Assembly (NCBI RefSeq): GCF_016401385.1
Contig: NZ_JAEACF010000001.1
Coordinates: 3,318,483-3,382,482 of the forward strand
Direction of reading: 5' to 3'
DNA: 64,000 nucleotides
Source of the DNA: Fictibacillus halophilus
GTDB lineage: Bacteria; Bacillota; Bacilli; Bacillales; Fictibacillaceae
Shown: positions 38,084-46,134 of the stretch, in pieces
How positions within the stretch are numbered: position 1 is the first letter of the stretch
How the letters are laid out: each line of letters starts with the position of its first letter
Program-made: the position numbers and the translations under genes
The notes under the pieces: generated by a model
Database searches by the model: none
What the model was told of the DNA's origin: nothing
The model's input: only the letters and a program-made list of their open reading frames with translations

Positions 38084-39181
38084 TTAAACATTAAAACGGA
38101 AATGAACAACATCTCCATCTTTCATCTCATATTCCTTACCTTCAAGACGAACTTTACCTTTTTCTTTAGCAGCTGCCATGTTTCCTGCAGCCATCAGGTC
38201 ATCATAAGCTACAATCTCTGCACGGATAAATCCTCTTTCAAAATCCGTGTGAATGATTCCCGCACAAGCAGGAGCCTTCATGCCTTTACGGAACGTCCAA
38301 GCACGTACTTCTTGAACACCCGCTGTAAAGTAAGTAGCTAGACCTAGGAGTGAATAAGAAGCACGGATCAATTTATCAAGACCCGCTTCTTCAATACCTA
38401 GCTCACCTAAGAATGCCATCTTTTCGTCGCCATCAAGCTCTGCGATTTCTTCTTCAACTTTTGCACAAATTACGATAACTTCAGCATTTTCACGAGCCGC
38501 ATATTCTTTTACCGCTTCAACGTGCTCGTTCGTTCCTTCTAAAAGCTCATCTTCACTTACGTTAGCAACGTAAAGGATCGGCTTCATTGTAAGAAGGTGC
38601 ATCGTGTGAACAATCTTCTTCTCTTCAGGCGTCAGATCAACACTGCGTGCAGGAAGTTCTTGCATAAGAGCTTCTTTAATCTTTGAAAGAACAGCAAACT
38701 CAGCTACAGCTTCTTTGTCTTTAGACTTTGCAAGCTTTTCAACACGTGCAACACGCTTATCGATTGACTCTAGATCAGCAAAAATCAGCTCAAGGTTGAT
38801 TACTTCAATATCATCGATCGGATTCACTTTTCCGTGAACGTGCGTGATGTTTTCATCATCAAAACAACGAACAACCTGAAGAATCGCATCTGTTTGACGG
38901 ATGTGAGATAAGAATTTGTTTCCTAATCCTTCTCCTTTGCTCGCACCTTTTACGATTCCAGCGATATCTGTAAATTCAAAAGTTGTAGGAACTACTTTTT
39001 TCGGCTGTACCATCTCTGTTAATTTTTGAAGACGGTTGTCAGGTACTTCAACGATCCCAACGTTCGGATCAATCGTACAGAACGGATAGTTTGCAGATTC
39101 AGCACCTGCTTGTGTAATAGCGTTAAACAATGTGGATTTACCAACGTTCGGTAAACCAACGATTCCAGTTGTAAGAGCCAC
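38084..39181 (-). CDS. ychF: Redox-regulated translation-factor GTPase/ATPase YchF
   Basis: 365 residues. G1 loop GLPNVGKSTLFNA at about 8-20, G3 DIAGIVKGASKGEGLGNKFLSH, and an unusual NVSED in place of NKxD, consistent with the ATP preference of the Obg-like OLA1/YchF group. A coiled-coil helical insertion spans about 130-200, and the C-terminal TGS domain ends with DGDVVHFRFNV. It associates with ribosomes and stress responses. B. subtilis name yyaF. ATG start; single gene. Confidence 0.96.
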   Translation of the reverse strand: MALTTGIVGLPNVGKSTLFNAITQAGAESANYPFCTIDPNVGIVEVPDNRLQKLTEMVQPKKVVPTTFEFTDIAGIVKGASKGEGLGNKFLSHIRQTDAILQVVRCFDDENITHVHGKVNPIDDIEVINLELIFADLESIDKRVARVEKLAKSKDKEAVAEFAVLSKIKEALMQELPARSVDLTPEEKKIVHTMHLLTMKPILYVANVSEDELLEGTNEHVEAVKEYAARENAEVIVICAKVEEEIAELDGDEKMAFLGELGIEEAGLDKLIRASYSLLGLATYFTAGVQEVRAWTFRKGMKAPACAGIIHTDFERGFIRAEIVAYDDLMAAGNMAAAKEKGKVRLEGKEYEMKDGDVVHFRFNV

Positions 39182-39279
39182 TGTTCATTCACTCCTCTGT
39201 TTTATATAAAGCTTAGAAAACCTAAGACTTTTCATTCTAATAAAAAAATATCCTTCCCAATTATAGGTTTTATCATCTT

Positions 39280-39316
39280 AAAAAACAAGAAGAACCGGGT
39301 CGTGTAACCCGGTTCA
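39280..39316 (-). terminator. Terminator after the mscS-DUF951 pair
   Basis: GAACCGGGT and ACCCGGTTC form a perfect 9-bp stem with a 6-base loop; on the minus strand CTTCTTGTTTTTT follows. Confidence 0.8.
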
Positions 39317-39355
39317 AACGTTTAATCATTTTCGGAAATTCGTTCGCGTGTTTTT

Positions 39356-39371
39356 TGTTTCACGTGAAACA
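39356..39371. other. parS site (perfect)
   Basis: TGTTTCACGTGAAACA is a perfect 16-bp palindrome matching the ParB-binding consensus TGTTNCACGTGAAACA. It lies just past the DUF951 stop codon, about 3.8 kb from spo0J. Confidence 0.92.
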
Positions 39372-39378
39372 GGAATTG

Positions 39379-39576
39379 TTACTCTCCTGGAGAGGATAAG
39401 ACCTTCTTAATTTTTTTAGCAAATTCAGCTCTTGGCAGCATCACGCTATGCTGACAGCCCATACATTTAATCCTAATATCAGCACCCATCCGAATCACTT
39501 TCCAACGATTCGTTCCACATGGATGCTGTTTTTTCATTTCTACTTCATCGTGAAGTTGAAATTCTTTTTGCTGCAT
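39379..39576 (-). CDS. yyzM: DUF951 small protein, YyzM-like
   Basis: 65 residues. LHDEVEMKKQHPCGTNRWKV and RMGADIRIKCMGC are diagnostic of DUF951, a small beta-rich protein with conserved cysteines (here HPCG and KCMGC), function unknown. It follows mscS by 14 bases and has GGAGAGC upstream of its ATG, so the two form an operon. The mscS-yyzM-ychF order is conserved near parB in Bacillaceae. Confidence 0.88.
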   Translation of the reverse strand: MQQKEFQLHDEVEMKKQHPCGTNRWKVIRMGADIRIKCMGCQHSVMLPRAEFAKKIKKVLSSPGE

Positions 39577-39590
39577 CTTTCAGCTCTCCC

Positions 39591-40475
39591 TTATTTATTT
39601 TCTTTTGGAACTGGTTCTTTTTGATACGTGACCATTTTAGGATATGGAATTTCGATCCCTGCTACTTCAAGTTCATGTTTTAACGTTTTACGAAGTTCAC
39701 GTGCGATCTTAAAGTGTGTCATCGGAAGCACCTCTGCTGTTACACGGATTACAACTTCTGATGCACCAAGCATCTGAACACCTAATACTTCTGGTTCTTT
39801 AACCATCTCAGGATAGTTCGGCTTAGCGTTTTTCACTACATCCTCAATAATTTTTTGAGCTTTATCGATATCCTCTTCATAAGCAATGCTCAAGTCAACG
39901 ACTGCGATGCTGTTATGAACAGAAAAATTCGTAACTTCTGTGATAGACGAATTCGGCAGGATATGCAATTCTCCTGTCCAGCTTTTAATTTTTGTCGTTC
40001 TTAATCCAATTTCTTCAACGGTTCCTTCAAAGTTTGTGATCCGTACCGTGTCTCCGACAGAGAACTGGTTCTCGAAGATAATGAAGAAGCCTGTAATGAT
40101 ATCTTTTACAAGACTTTGGGCACCAAAACCAATCGCTAGTCCAACCACTCCGGCACCGGCAAGAATCGCTTTAATATCTACACCGAACTCCGTTAATATG
40201 GTCAAGATCGCTACAAAATAAATAACATAAGAAGCAACATTATCTAACAGTCTAAATAGCGTGTTCTCTCTTCTCTCACTTAAACGTAGAGGAGATTTCA
40301 GTCGAACTTTAAAAACATTAGCAATCGCTGCTTTTACGATATATTTGAAAATAATTGCGAGTATTATGATTCCTACGATCTTTACGCTCGTAGTAGCAAT
40401 GCCTGTCCACCATTCTTTATCGGAAAAAAATGTGACAGCTTTTTCTGCAGTTTCCGGTAAGTTAGCACCTGCCAA
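39591..40475 (-). CDS. MscS-family mechanosensitive channel
   Basis: 294 residues. Three N-terminal membrane helices (about 25-45, 70-90 and 95-125). The pore helix is the Gly/Ala-rich AGAGVVGLAIGFGAQSLVKD, followed by the beta domain GDTVRITNFEGTVEEIGLRTTKI and a C-terminal alpha/beta domain. It opens on hypo-osmotic shock to release solutes. TTG start at 40475 with AGAGGAAG about ten bases upstream. It is co-transcribed with the DUF951 gene. The last ten residues are lysine/glutamate rich. Confidence 0.93.
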   Translation of the reverse strand: MAGANLPETAEKAVTFFSDKEWWTGIATTSVKIVGIIILAIIFKYIVKAAIANVFKVRLKSPLRLSERRENTLFRLLDNVASYVIYFVAILTILTEFGVDIKAILAGAGVVGLAIGFGAQSLVKDIITGFFIIFENQFSVGDTVRITNFEGTVEEIGLRTTKIKSWTGELHILPNSSITEVTNFSVHNSIAVVDLSIAYEEDIDKAQKIIEDVVKNAKPNYPEMVKEPEVLGVQMLGASEVVIRVTAEVLPMTHFKIARELRKTLKHELEVAGIEIPYPKMVTYQKEPVPKENK

Positions 40476-40699
40476 TGGATCATCTTCCTCTCTTTGATTA
40501 TGAAATTATTTAATCAGCTTTTGCTGAGAATATCAAATGTAAATATGTGATCTGTTTTTGAGAAAAACTTCTAGAGTTACGAGTGCACGTGAAACGGGTA
40601 TAGACTTTAAACAAAAGTCTGTGATTATTGTATTCTACCATGTATAAGAAAAGGAATTCTTCCGTATACTAGTAGAACCATTATAAAGGAGAGGATGTC

Positions 40700-41332
40700 A
40701 TGTTCCTCAAACGGAAGCTGGGATTAGGGAAACCCATTCAATATAAATTGCACCACGAAGACAAGGAAGCGATGCTCAGAATCACCGAACAAATTTTACC
40801 TATGCTTCCGGAATCAACTCATCAGCCAGTTGTCGTTGTCTGTATAGGAACAGACAGATCGACAGGCGATGCATTAGGACCTCTTGTTGGTACAAAATTG
40901 CACAACAAAGATACATTCCCGTTCTTCGTGTACGGCACACTAGATGACCCCGTTCATGCGGTGAATCTAGAAGAAAAGTTAAAGATGATTGCGACCGAGC
41001 ATCCAGGTGCTTTTGTTATAGGAATTGATGCTTGCTTAGGCCGATTAAACCACGTTGGCATGGTTTCGATCAACGATGGTCCTGTTAAACCAGGAGCTGG
41101 CGTTAACAAACAGCTTCCGCCTGTTGGTGATATGCACATTACAGGTATCGTCAACGTTAGTGGATTTATGGAATACTTCGTCCTTCAAAACACACGACTC
41201 AGCATTGTAATGAAGATGGCTGATCTGATTGCTGATTCTCTTCATATGGCTTGTTTACGTAAAAAGATTCAACAAAAAAACATGATAGCAAGCACAGAAT
41301 CTCGTTCACAAGACATTTATAAAATTCAATAG
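40700..41332 (+). CDS. yyaC: Sporulation protein YyaC (GPR-like fold, DUF1256)
   Basis: 210 residues. VVVVCIGTDRSTGDALGPLVG and VIGIDACLGRLNHVGMVSI identify the YyaC family, related in fold to the germination protease GPR; the acidic residues of a metal/protease site are recognisable (GTDRSTGD, GIDACLG). Expressed in the forespore in B. subtilis; its target is unknown. ATG with AAAGGAGAGG upstream. It supports a spore-forming host. I could not confidently place a SigF promoter in 40600-40690. Confidence 0.92.
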   Translation: MFLKRKLGLGKPIQYKLHHEDKEAMLRITEQILPMLPESTHQPVVVVCIGTDRSTGDALGPLVGTKLHNKDTFPFFVYGTLDDPVHAVNLEEKLKMIATEHPGAFVIGIDACLGRLNHVGMVSINDGPVKPGAGVNKQLPPVGDMHITGIVNVSGFMEYFVLQNTRLSIVMKMADLIADSLHMACLRKKIQQKNMIASTESRSQDIYKIQ

Positions 41333-41334
41333 CA

Positions 41335-41373
41335 AAAGCCGCTTCTAATATCAAAATAGAAGCGGCTTTTTTT
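41335..41373. terminator. Bidirectional terminator between yyaC and DUF554 gene
   Basis: AAAAGCCGCTTCTA and TAGAAGCGGCTTTT pair perfectly over 14 bp with a 9-base loop, flanked by A and T tracts. Confidence 0.88.
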
Positions 41374-42106
41374 ACATCAATCCTTGCGAGAACGCTAATA
41401 TGCTTTCCCATTTTTCAACGATACACACTAGAATTGTTGCGATGAGTAAACCTGGCAGAAGATTTGCGACTCGAATTTTAGCAATGCCAAGCAAATTCAG
41501 TCCGATCGCAACGATCATGATGCCACCCGTTCCAGTTATCTCTACAATTAAAGCATCCATTAATTCTTGAGAAACGAAGCGATCGATCTGTGTAGCCATC
41601 AAGGCGATCACTCCTTGATATAAAACGACCGGTATAGCAGAGAACATAACACCGATGCCAAGCGTAGAAGTAAATAGGATCGCACAGAATCCATCGATCA
41701 ACGCTTTTGTATACAGAACATCATGCTGTTGTCTAAGGCCGCTATCGAGCGCACCTACGATCGACATAGCTCCTACAACAAAAACGAGTGTAGCTGTTAC
41801 AAAACCGGTTGCAACTGAGCCCTTATCTTGTTTTCCTACCTTCGTCTCGAGCCACTTACCGATCGCGTTCAATCGCTCTTCAAGATTCCACCACTCACCT
41901 AGAGCGCCGCCGACCGCTAAGCTTGCGATCACGATTAAGAACTGCTCGCTCTTCAGCCCCATTCCGATTCCCAAAATCGTAACAGCCAGAGCCATCGCTT
42001 GTAAGATCGTATCTTTATAACGATCAGAAATATTTGTCCAAAACAGTCCTAAAAAGCTTCCTGCAATAATTGCAATACCGTTAACTATCGTACCTAACAG
42101 TGACAT
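41372..42106 (-). CDS. DUF554 membrane protein
   Basis: 244 residues with about seven hydrophobic helices. The opening GTIVNGIAIIAGSFLGLFW and the GLKSEQFLIVIASLAVGGALGEWWNLEERLN region are hallmarks of DUF554; the glycine-rich MIVAIGLNLLGIAKIRVANLLPGL closes the domain. A transporter role is presumed but no substrate is known. ATG start at 42106. It sits between yyaC (convergent) and spo0J, as in several Bacillus species. Confidence 0.9.
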   Translation of the reverse strand: MSLLGTIVNGIAIIAGSFLGLFWTNISDRYKDTILQAMALAVTILGIGMGLKSEQFLIVIASLAVGGALGEWWNLEERLNAIGKWLETKVGKQDKGSVATGFVTATLVFVVGAMSIVGALDSGLRQQHDVLYTKALIDGFCAILFTSTLGIGVMFSAIPVVLYQGVIALMATQIDRFVSQELMDALIVEITGTGGIMIVAIGLNLLGIAKIRVANLLPGLLIATILVCIVEKWESILAFSQGLM

Positions 42107-42202
42107 TTTTTTATGCTCTCCTATCTAAGTAGGTCATCACTAACCATTTAATGAGCTAGATTCAAGATGCTTACTCTCGTTTATACTTTAGCTTTGAAAG
42201 TG

Positions 42203-42266
42203 GTTGATCTCCGTTCCAGACGCTCCCTTCCCGCAGGAGTCTCGCATCTTGCACTCCAATCAACTT
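42203..42266 (-). repeat. Long palindromic intergenic repeat, truncated (copy 6 of 8)
   Basis: Only the outer arms remain: GTTGATCTCCGTTCCAG joined to CCCGCAGGAGTCTCGCATC and CACTCCAATCAAC. Reverse orientation, between DUF554 and spo0J. Confidence 0.65.
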
Positions 42267-42328
42267 CAATGGTGCATTTTAAAACACAAATTTAGAAGCT
42301 TTTAGTGACACAAACTCTTAAAGAAATA

Positions 42329-42362
42329 GCAAAAAAGAAAACCACCTTAGCGATGGTTTTCT
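42329..42362 (-). terminator. Terminator of the soj-spo0J operon
   Basis: GAAAACCA and TGGTTTTC pair around a 9-base loop. On the minus strand TTTTTTG follows the stem. It starts 3 bases past the spo0J stop. Confidence 0.78.
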
Positions 42363-42364
42363 GC

Positions 42365-43207
42365 TTACTTTTCTAACAGCTCTAAAATGCGCTCTAAATC
42401 GTCTTGTGAAAAGAATTCGATCTCGATCTTCCCTTTTCGTTTTGATTTCTTAATCGAAACAGAAGTACCAAAACGATCACGGAGAGAAGATTCTTTTTCC
42501 TGGAAGAAAACGTTCGCTGGTACTGTTTTTTTCTTTGTTCCACGTGAAACATTCAAATTAATATCAGAAATTAACTTTTCAAGCTGTCTCACGTTTAAGT
42601 TTTCATTCAATACCCGTTCAATGACTGGCTGCATTTTTGTCTTTTTCTTAAGGCCAAGCAATGCACGTCCATGCCCCATTGATAATTGTCCATTGGATAA
42701 GAGTTCAAGAACAGGTTTTGGAAGCTGAAGCAAACGAATATGGTTTGCGATATGAGGTCTGCTCTTTCCAACTCGAGATGCTAACTCTTCTTGCGTGAGT
42801 TTTAAGTGTTCCATCAGCTTCTGATACGCTTGAGCCTCTTCAACAGGGTTCAAATCTTCACGTTGCAAGTTCTCAATAAGAGCAACTTCCATCATTTTTT
42901 GTTCGTCATAATCTTTTACGATTACAGGGATTACTTTCAATCCAGCTTCTGAAGCTGCGCGGAATCGTCTTTCACCTAGAACGATTTCAAATCCTTTGAT
43001 ACTTTTCCGTACAACAATGGGTTGAAGAATGCCATGTTCGATAATGGATTCTTTTAGTTCTTCAATGGCTTTTTGGTCAAAAACTTTTCTGGGCTGATAC
43101 GGATTTGGCCTTAGCTCTGATATACTGACTTCTTTTATCTGCTCTTCTTCCCCTGCTTCTGTTGGCGGAAAGAAGGCATGCAGCCCTTTACCTAACCCTT
43201 TCACCAA
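42365..43207 (-). CDS. spo0J: Chromosome-partitioning protein ParB/Spo0J
   Basis: 280 residues. N-terminal CTPase/ParB domain with ELRPNPYQPRK, GILQPIVVR and GERRFRAA, a helix-turn-helix around LTQEELASRVGKSRPHIANH, and a C-terminal dimerisation domain. It loads at parS as a CTP-dependent sliding clamp and recruits SMC. TTG at 43207 (GGAAGTGATC upstream) overlaps the end of soj by 20 bases; GTG three bases later is equally possible. A perfect parS lies inside the gene, as in B. subtilis. Confidence 0.97.
   Translation of the reverse strand: MVKGLGKGLHAFFPPTEAGEEEQIKEVSISELRPNPYQPRKVFDQKAIEELKESIIEHGILQPIVVRKSIKGFEIVLGERRFRAASEAGLKVIPVIVKDYDEQKMMEVALIENLQREDLNPVEEAQAYQKLMEHLKLTQEELASRVGKSRPHIANHIRLLQLPKPVLELLSNGQLSMGHGRALLGLKKKTKMQPVIERVLNENLNVRQLEKLISDINLNVSRGTKKKTVPANVFFQEKESSLRDRFGTSVSIKKSKRKGKIEIEFFSQDDLERILELLEK
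42536..42551. other. parS site inside spo0J (perfect)
   Basis: TGTTCCACGTGAAACA matches the ParB-binding consensus exactly and lies within the coding sequence, the same location as a major B. subtilis parS. Confidence 0.95.
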
Positions 43208-43961
43208 TGCCGATCACTTCCTTCGCAAAATCTAAATAAACATCAGCACCTCGGGATTTTGGATCGTAGATGATGATCGGTTTCCCGTGACTCGGCGCTT
43301 CTGATAGTCTAACGTTTCTTGGTATGATGGTTTCATACACTTTATCTTGAAAATATTTTTTTACTTCTTCAATGACTTGAATACCTAAGTTTGTACGTGC
43401 ATCGAGCATGGTGAGCAGTACACCATCAATCATCAAATCAGTATTTAAATGCTTTTGTACAAGTCGTACTGTGTTTAAAAGCTGGCTTAATCCTTCTAGT
43501 GCGTAATATTCGCACTGAACAGGTATGATGACTGAGTCGGAGGCTGTTAATGAATTAATGGTAAGCAGCCCTAATGATGGCGGGCAATCAATGATAATAA
43601 AATCATAATTTGAACTTACCTTTTCTAACGCCCTCTTTAACCGAACTTCGCGAGAAATCGTGGGTACGAGTTCAATCTCAGCTCCAGCAAGCTGTATCGT
43701 CGAAGGGAGGATATGTAAACCTTCACAGATGGTCTCGACGATCACATCTTTTACTTCCACATCCTCGACAAGAACGTTGTAGATACATTGGTCAATATCC
43801 CCTTTATCTACTCCCACACCACTTGTTGCGTTCCCTTGAGGATCTATGTCTACGAGCAATACTTTTTTACCGAAATATGCTAAGCATGCACCAAGGTTGA
43901 CCGACGTAGTCGTTTTTCCGACTCCGCCTTTCTGGTTGGCTACTGCAATGGTCTTGGCCAC
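43188..43961 (-). CDS. soj: Chromosome-partitioning ATPase ParA/Soj
   Basis: 257 residues from the GTG at 43961 (AGGTAGGTGAC upstream), giving AKTIAVANQKGGVGKTTTS at the N-terminus; nine earlier in-frame residues are not part of the family. Deviant Walker A KGGVGKTT, Walker B FIIIDCPPSLG, and the C-terminal RNVRLSEAPSHGKPI are typical. Cycles between monomer and DNA-bound dimer, interacts with ParB and regulates DnaA. Co-transcribed with spo0J. Confidence 0.97.
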   Translation of the reverse strand: MAKTIAVANQKGGVGKTTTSVNLGACLAYFGKKVLLVDIDPQGNATSGVGVDKGDIDQCIYNVLVEDVEVKDVIVETICEGLHILPSTIQLAGAEIELVPTISREVRLKRALEKVSSNYDFIIIDCPPSLGLLTINSLTASDSVIIPVQCEYYALEGLSQLLNTVRLVQKHLNTDLMIDGVLLTMLDARTNLGIQVIEEVKKYFQDKVYETIIPRNVRLSEAPSHGKPIIIYDPKSRGADVYLDFAKEVIGIGERVR

Positions 43962-44191
43962 GTTGTCACCTACCTCACTTAAAAACATTCATTATCTATT
44001 ATTCTATCATGAAGAAAATAAAATGACGTACGGAATTATAGAAAAATAAGGATTTATTTTGTCCGGTTCTCTACTGATTGCTTCTAAAATCCAGCCACTG
44101 CAGGAATTTAAGCTGAAAAAAGTCAACGAAGGGGAAGTTTGGCTCTTAAAGCTGGTTGGTCATTATACGGAGCGGGGTATTTTCCCTAAGA

Positions 44192-44300
44192 ATCCCTGAA
44201 ATTCTTGTATCGATTCAGGAAATTTCCGACTTAATCCCGCGAGTTTTGGCTATAATTCCGCGAATTCTTACCATTTATCCGCGAGTCTACAATAATCGAC
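44192..44300 (+). repeat. 21-bp phased tandem array, locus B
   Basis: Five units begin at 44192, 44213, 44234, 44255 and 44276, exactly 21 bases apart, with a consensus like ATYCCGCGARTTYTNNCNATT. The final unit ATCCGCGAGTCTACAAT and the following TCGACAA match the end of locus A at 36429. Nothing else is recognised in 43989-44369. Confidence 0.7.
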
Positions 44301-44369
44301 AATTGCTGATTGCCATATACCCCACACCCACTCCATTTCAGCCTGCCCCCAGCACCATCAAACCAACAA

Positions 44370-44408
44370 AAAAAACCACCAGCTCCCATTCAAGCTGATG
44401 GCCTTTTC
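44370..44408 (-). terminator. Terminator of noc
   Basis: On the minus strand GCCATCAGCT pairs with AGCTGGTGG and is followed by eight T residues, just past the noc stop. Confidence 0.8.
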
Positions 44409-44409
44409 T

Positions 44410-45273
44410 TTATTTCTTAGGAATGCGAATCGTGAACTGATAGAACTCCTCATGCTCTTCTTCTTCTGTATCGATAGATAGTCCGCTTTGCACGACCATG
44501 TCAACCGACTGTCTTACCGTATTGATCGCTAGTCGCATATCTTTGCTATAGGATTTACGGCGTGACTGAGGTTTCTTTTCCGCTGTCTCAGATTCGATCA
44601 TTCGTTTCACACGTTCTTCTGTTTGCTTTACATTCAATTGCTTTTCGATGATCTCTTGAAGAACGGCCTCCATCTTTTCAGGAGACTTCAAAACGATCAA
44701 TGCACGAGCATGACGTTCTGTTACTTTTTTCTGCAAAAGGGCATCTTGAATAGACTGCGGAAGCTTTAACAGACGAAGCTTATTCGCAATGGTAGACTGA
44801 CCTTTGCCTAACTTTTGAGCAAGGCCTTCTTGTGTAAGTCCGTGCAATTCTAGAAGCTTAGCATACGCCATCGCTTCTTCAATAGCGGTCAACTCTTCTC
44901 GCTGAAGGTTCTCAATAAGAGCTACAGAGGCCGTTTGAGAGTCGTCCATCTCTTTAATAATGGCAGGAATCTTTTCCCACCCGAGCTTTTGGACAGCACG
45001 CCACCTACGTTCGCCCGCGATCAGCTCGTATTTGTCGTCGCCTATACCTCGAACAACAATGGGCTGGATGATTCCGTGAGCTTCAATCGTCTGTGATAAC
45101 TCTTCAATTCGTTCATCTATAAAAACCGTACGAGGCTGAAACCGGTTGGGTATGATTCTTTGAACCGGAAGTTGAAGTACTTCTTCGTTGTCGTTTTTTT
45201 CAGCTGGTTCTGGATCTAAGGTTTGCTGGCTCTTTTCGCCGATGCCGAATAAACGTGAAAAAGGATGCTTCAT
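44410..45273 (-). CDS. noc: Nucleoid occlusion protein Noc
   Basis: 287 residues of the ParB family. The N-terminal [14 protein letters not shown] is the amphipathic membrane-targeting helix that distinguishes Noc. The ParB core includes [22 protein letters not shown] and GERRWRAV, followed by the helix-turn-helix [20 protein letters not shown]. It binds Noc sites and blocks Z-ring assembly over the nucleoid. No ATTTCCCGGGAAAT Noc site was seen in this window. The gene lies between soj and rsmG as in B. subtilis. Confidence 0.96.
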   Translation of the reverse strand: MKHPFSRLFGIGEKSQQTLDPEPAEKNDNEEVLQLPVQRIIPNRFQPRTVFIDERIEELSQTIEAHGIIQPIVVRGIGDDKYELIAGERRWRAVQKLGWEKIPAIIKEMDDSQTASVALIENLQREELTAIEEAMAYAKLLELHGLTQEGLAQKLGKGQSTIANKLRLLKLPQSIQDALLQKKVTERHARALIVLKSPEKMEAVLQEIIEKQLNVKQTEERVKRMIESETAEKKPQSRRKSYSKDMRLAINTVRQSVDMVVQSGLSIDTEEEEHEEFYQFTIRIPKK

Positions 45274-45369
45274 GCGAATACACCACCTTTTGTAATCTGC
45301 CTGTTAACTAATTCTTCTCTCTAGTTCAATAATCCTGCAAGTCTGTAAAAATCTTTCTTTTATGTAACA

Positions 45370-45393
45370 GCTGTGTTTCACACAGAAACACAG
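45370..45393 (-). terminator. Hairpin downstream of rsmG
   Basis: GCTGTGTTTC and GAAACACAGC pair perfectly around a 4-base loop, 8 bases past the rsmG stop. The following T run is weak. Confidence 0.6.
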
Positions 45394-45400
45394 CATAAGA

Positions 45401-46117
45401 TTATGAAATAGGAGACTTGTTTGGCGTACCTGGTTTACGCGGAAACTTCTTTGGTGTTTCTTTAACTTTATCAATCACAATGATATTGCGTTCACTCTCT
45501 TCGATCGGCAATAAGAACGAATGAATATCTTTTACTTTGCCGCCTAAAAGTTTGACTGCTTTTTCTCCGTCTTTTACTTCTTCAGGAAGGTTAGCGCCTT
45601 TCATTCCTAAGAAATGTCCACCCACTTTCACAAGTGGTAAACAGAGTTCAGATAGTACAGATAGTCTAGCAACCGCACGAGCTGTCACAAGATCGAACGT
45701 CTGTCTAAACTCTGGACGGTGAGCAAAAGTTTCTGCACGGTCATGATACAGAGACACTTCTTCTAAACCAAGTTCATCAACCACGTGCTGCAAAAAGCCG
45801 ATGCGTTTATTCAGAGAATCAACAACAGTTAGCTTGATCTCTGGAAAAGCGATCTTCAGTGGGATTGCCGGAAATCCTGCTCCAGCCCCCACGTCGCACA
45901 CCGTGATGTTTTGATTAAAATCAAAATAAAAACCTGCCGTCACAGAATCATAAAAGTGTTTCAGATAAACTTCTTCTTTTTCCGTGATCGCTGTAAGATT
46001 CATTTTTTCGTTCCACTCAACAAGCAGGTTAAAATACGTTTCGAACTGTGAAAGCTGCTTTTCTGATAATTCGACTCCCTTTTCCTTTAAGGAAGTTTGA
46101 AACAATTCTATATTCAT
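45401..46117 (-). CDS. rsmG: 16S rRNA (guanine527-N7)-methyltransferase RsmG
   Basis: 238 residues from ATG 46117 ([10 protein letters not shown]), matching the family start; the in-frame TTG at 46138 abuts the mnmG stop. SAM-binding motif [19 protein letters not shown] at about 73-91, and [19 protein letters not shown] is the RsmG signature. Methylates G527 of 16S rRNA, and loss gives low-level streptomycin resistance. Ends with [14 protein letters not shown]. Downstream member of the mnmE-mnmG-rsmG cluster. Confidence 0.96.
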   Translation of the reverse strand: MNIELFQTSLKEKGVELSEKQLSQFETYFNLLVEWNEKMNLTAITEKEEVYLKHFYDSVTAGFYFDFNQNITVCDVGAGAGFPAIPLKIAFPEIKLTVVDSLNKRIGFLQHVVDELGLEEVSLYHDRAETFAHRPEFRQTFDLVTARAVARLSVLSELCLPLVKVGGHFLGMKGANLPEEVKDGEKAVKLLGGKVKDIHSFLLPIEESERNIIVIDKVKETPKKFPRKPGTPNKSPIS

Positions 46118-46134
46118 GATTTTCACGTTCCCCC

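Noticed and set aside
40581..40596. Third parS, GAGTGCACGTGAAACG
   Set aside because: Four positions deviate from the consensus; reported only as a possible degenerate site.
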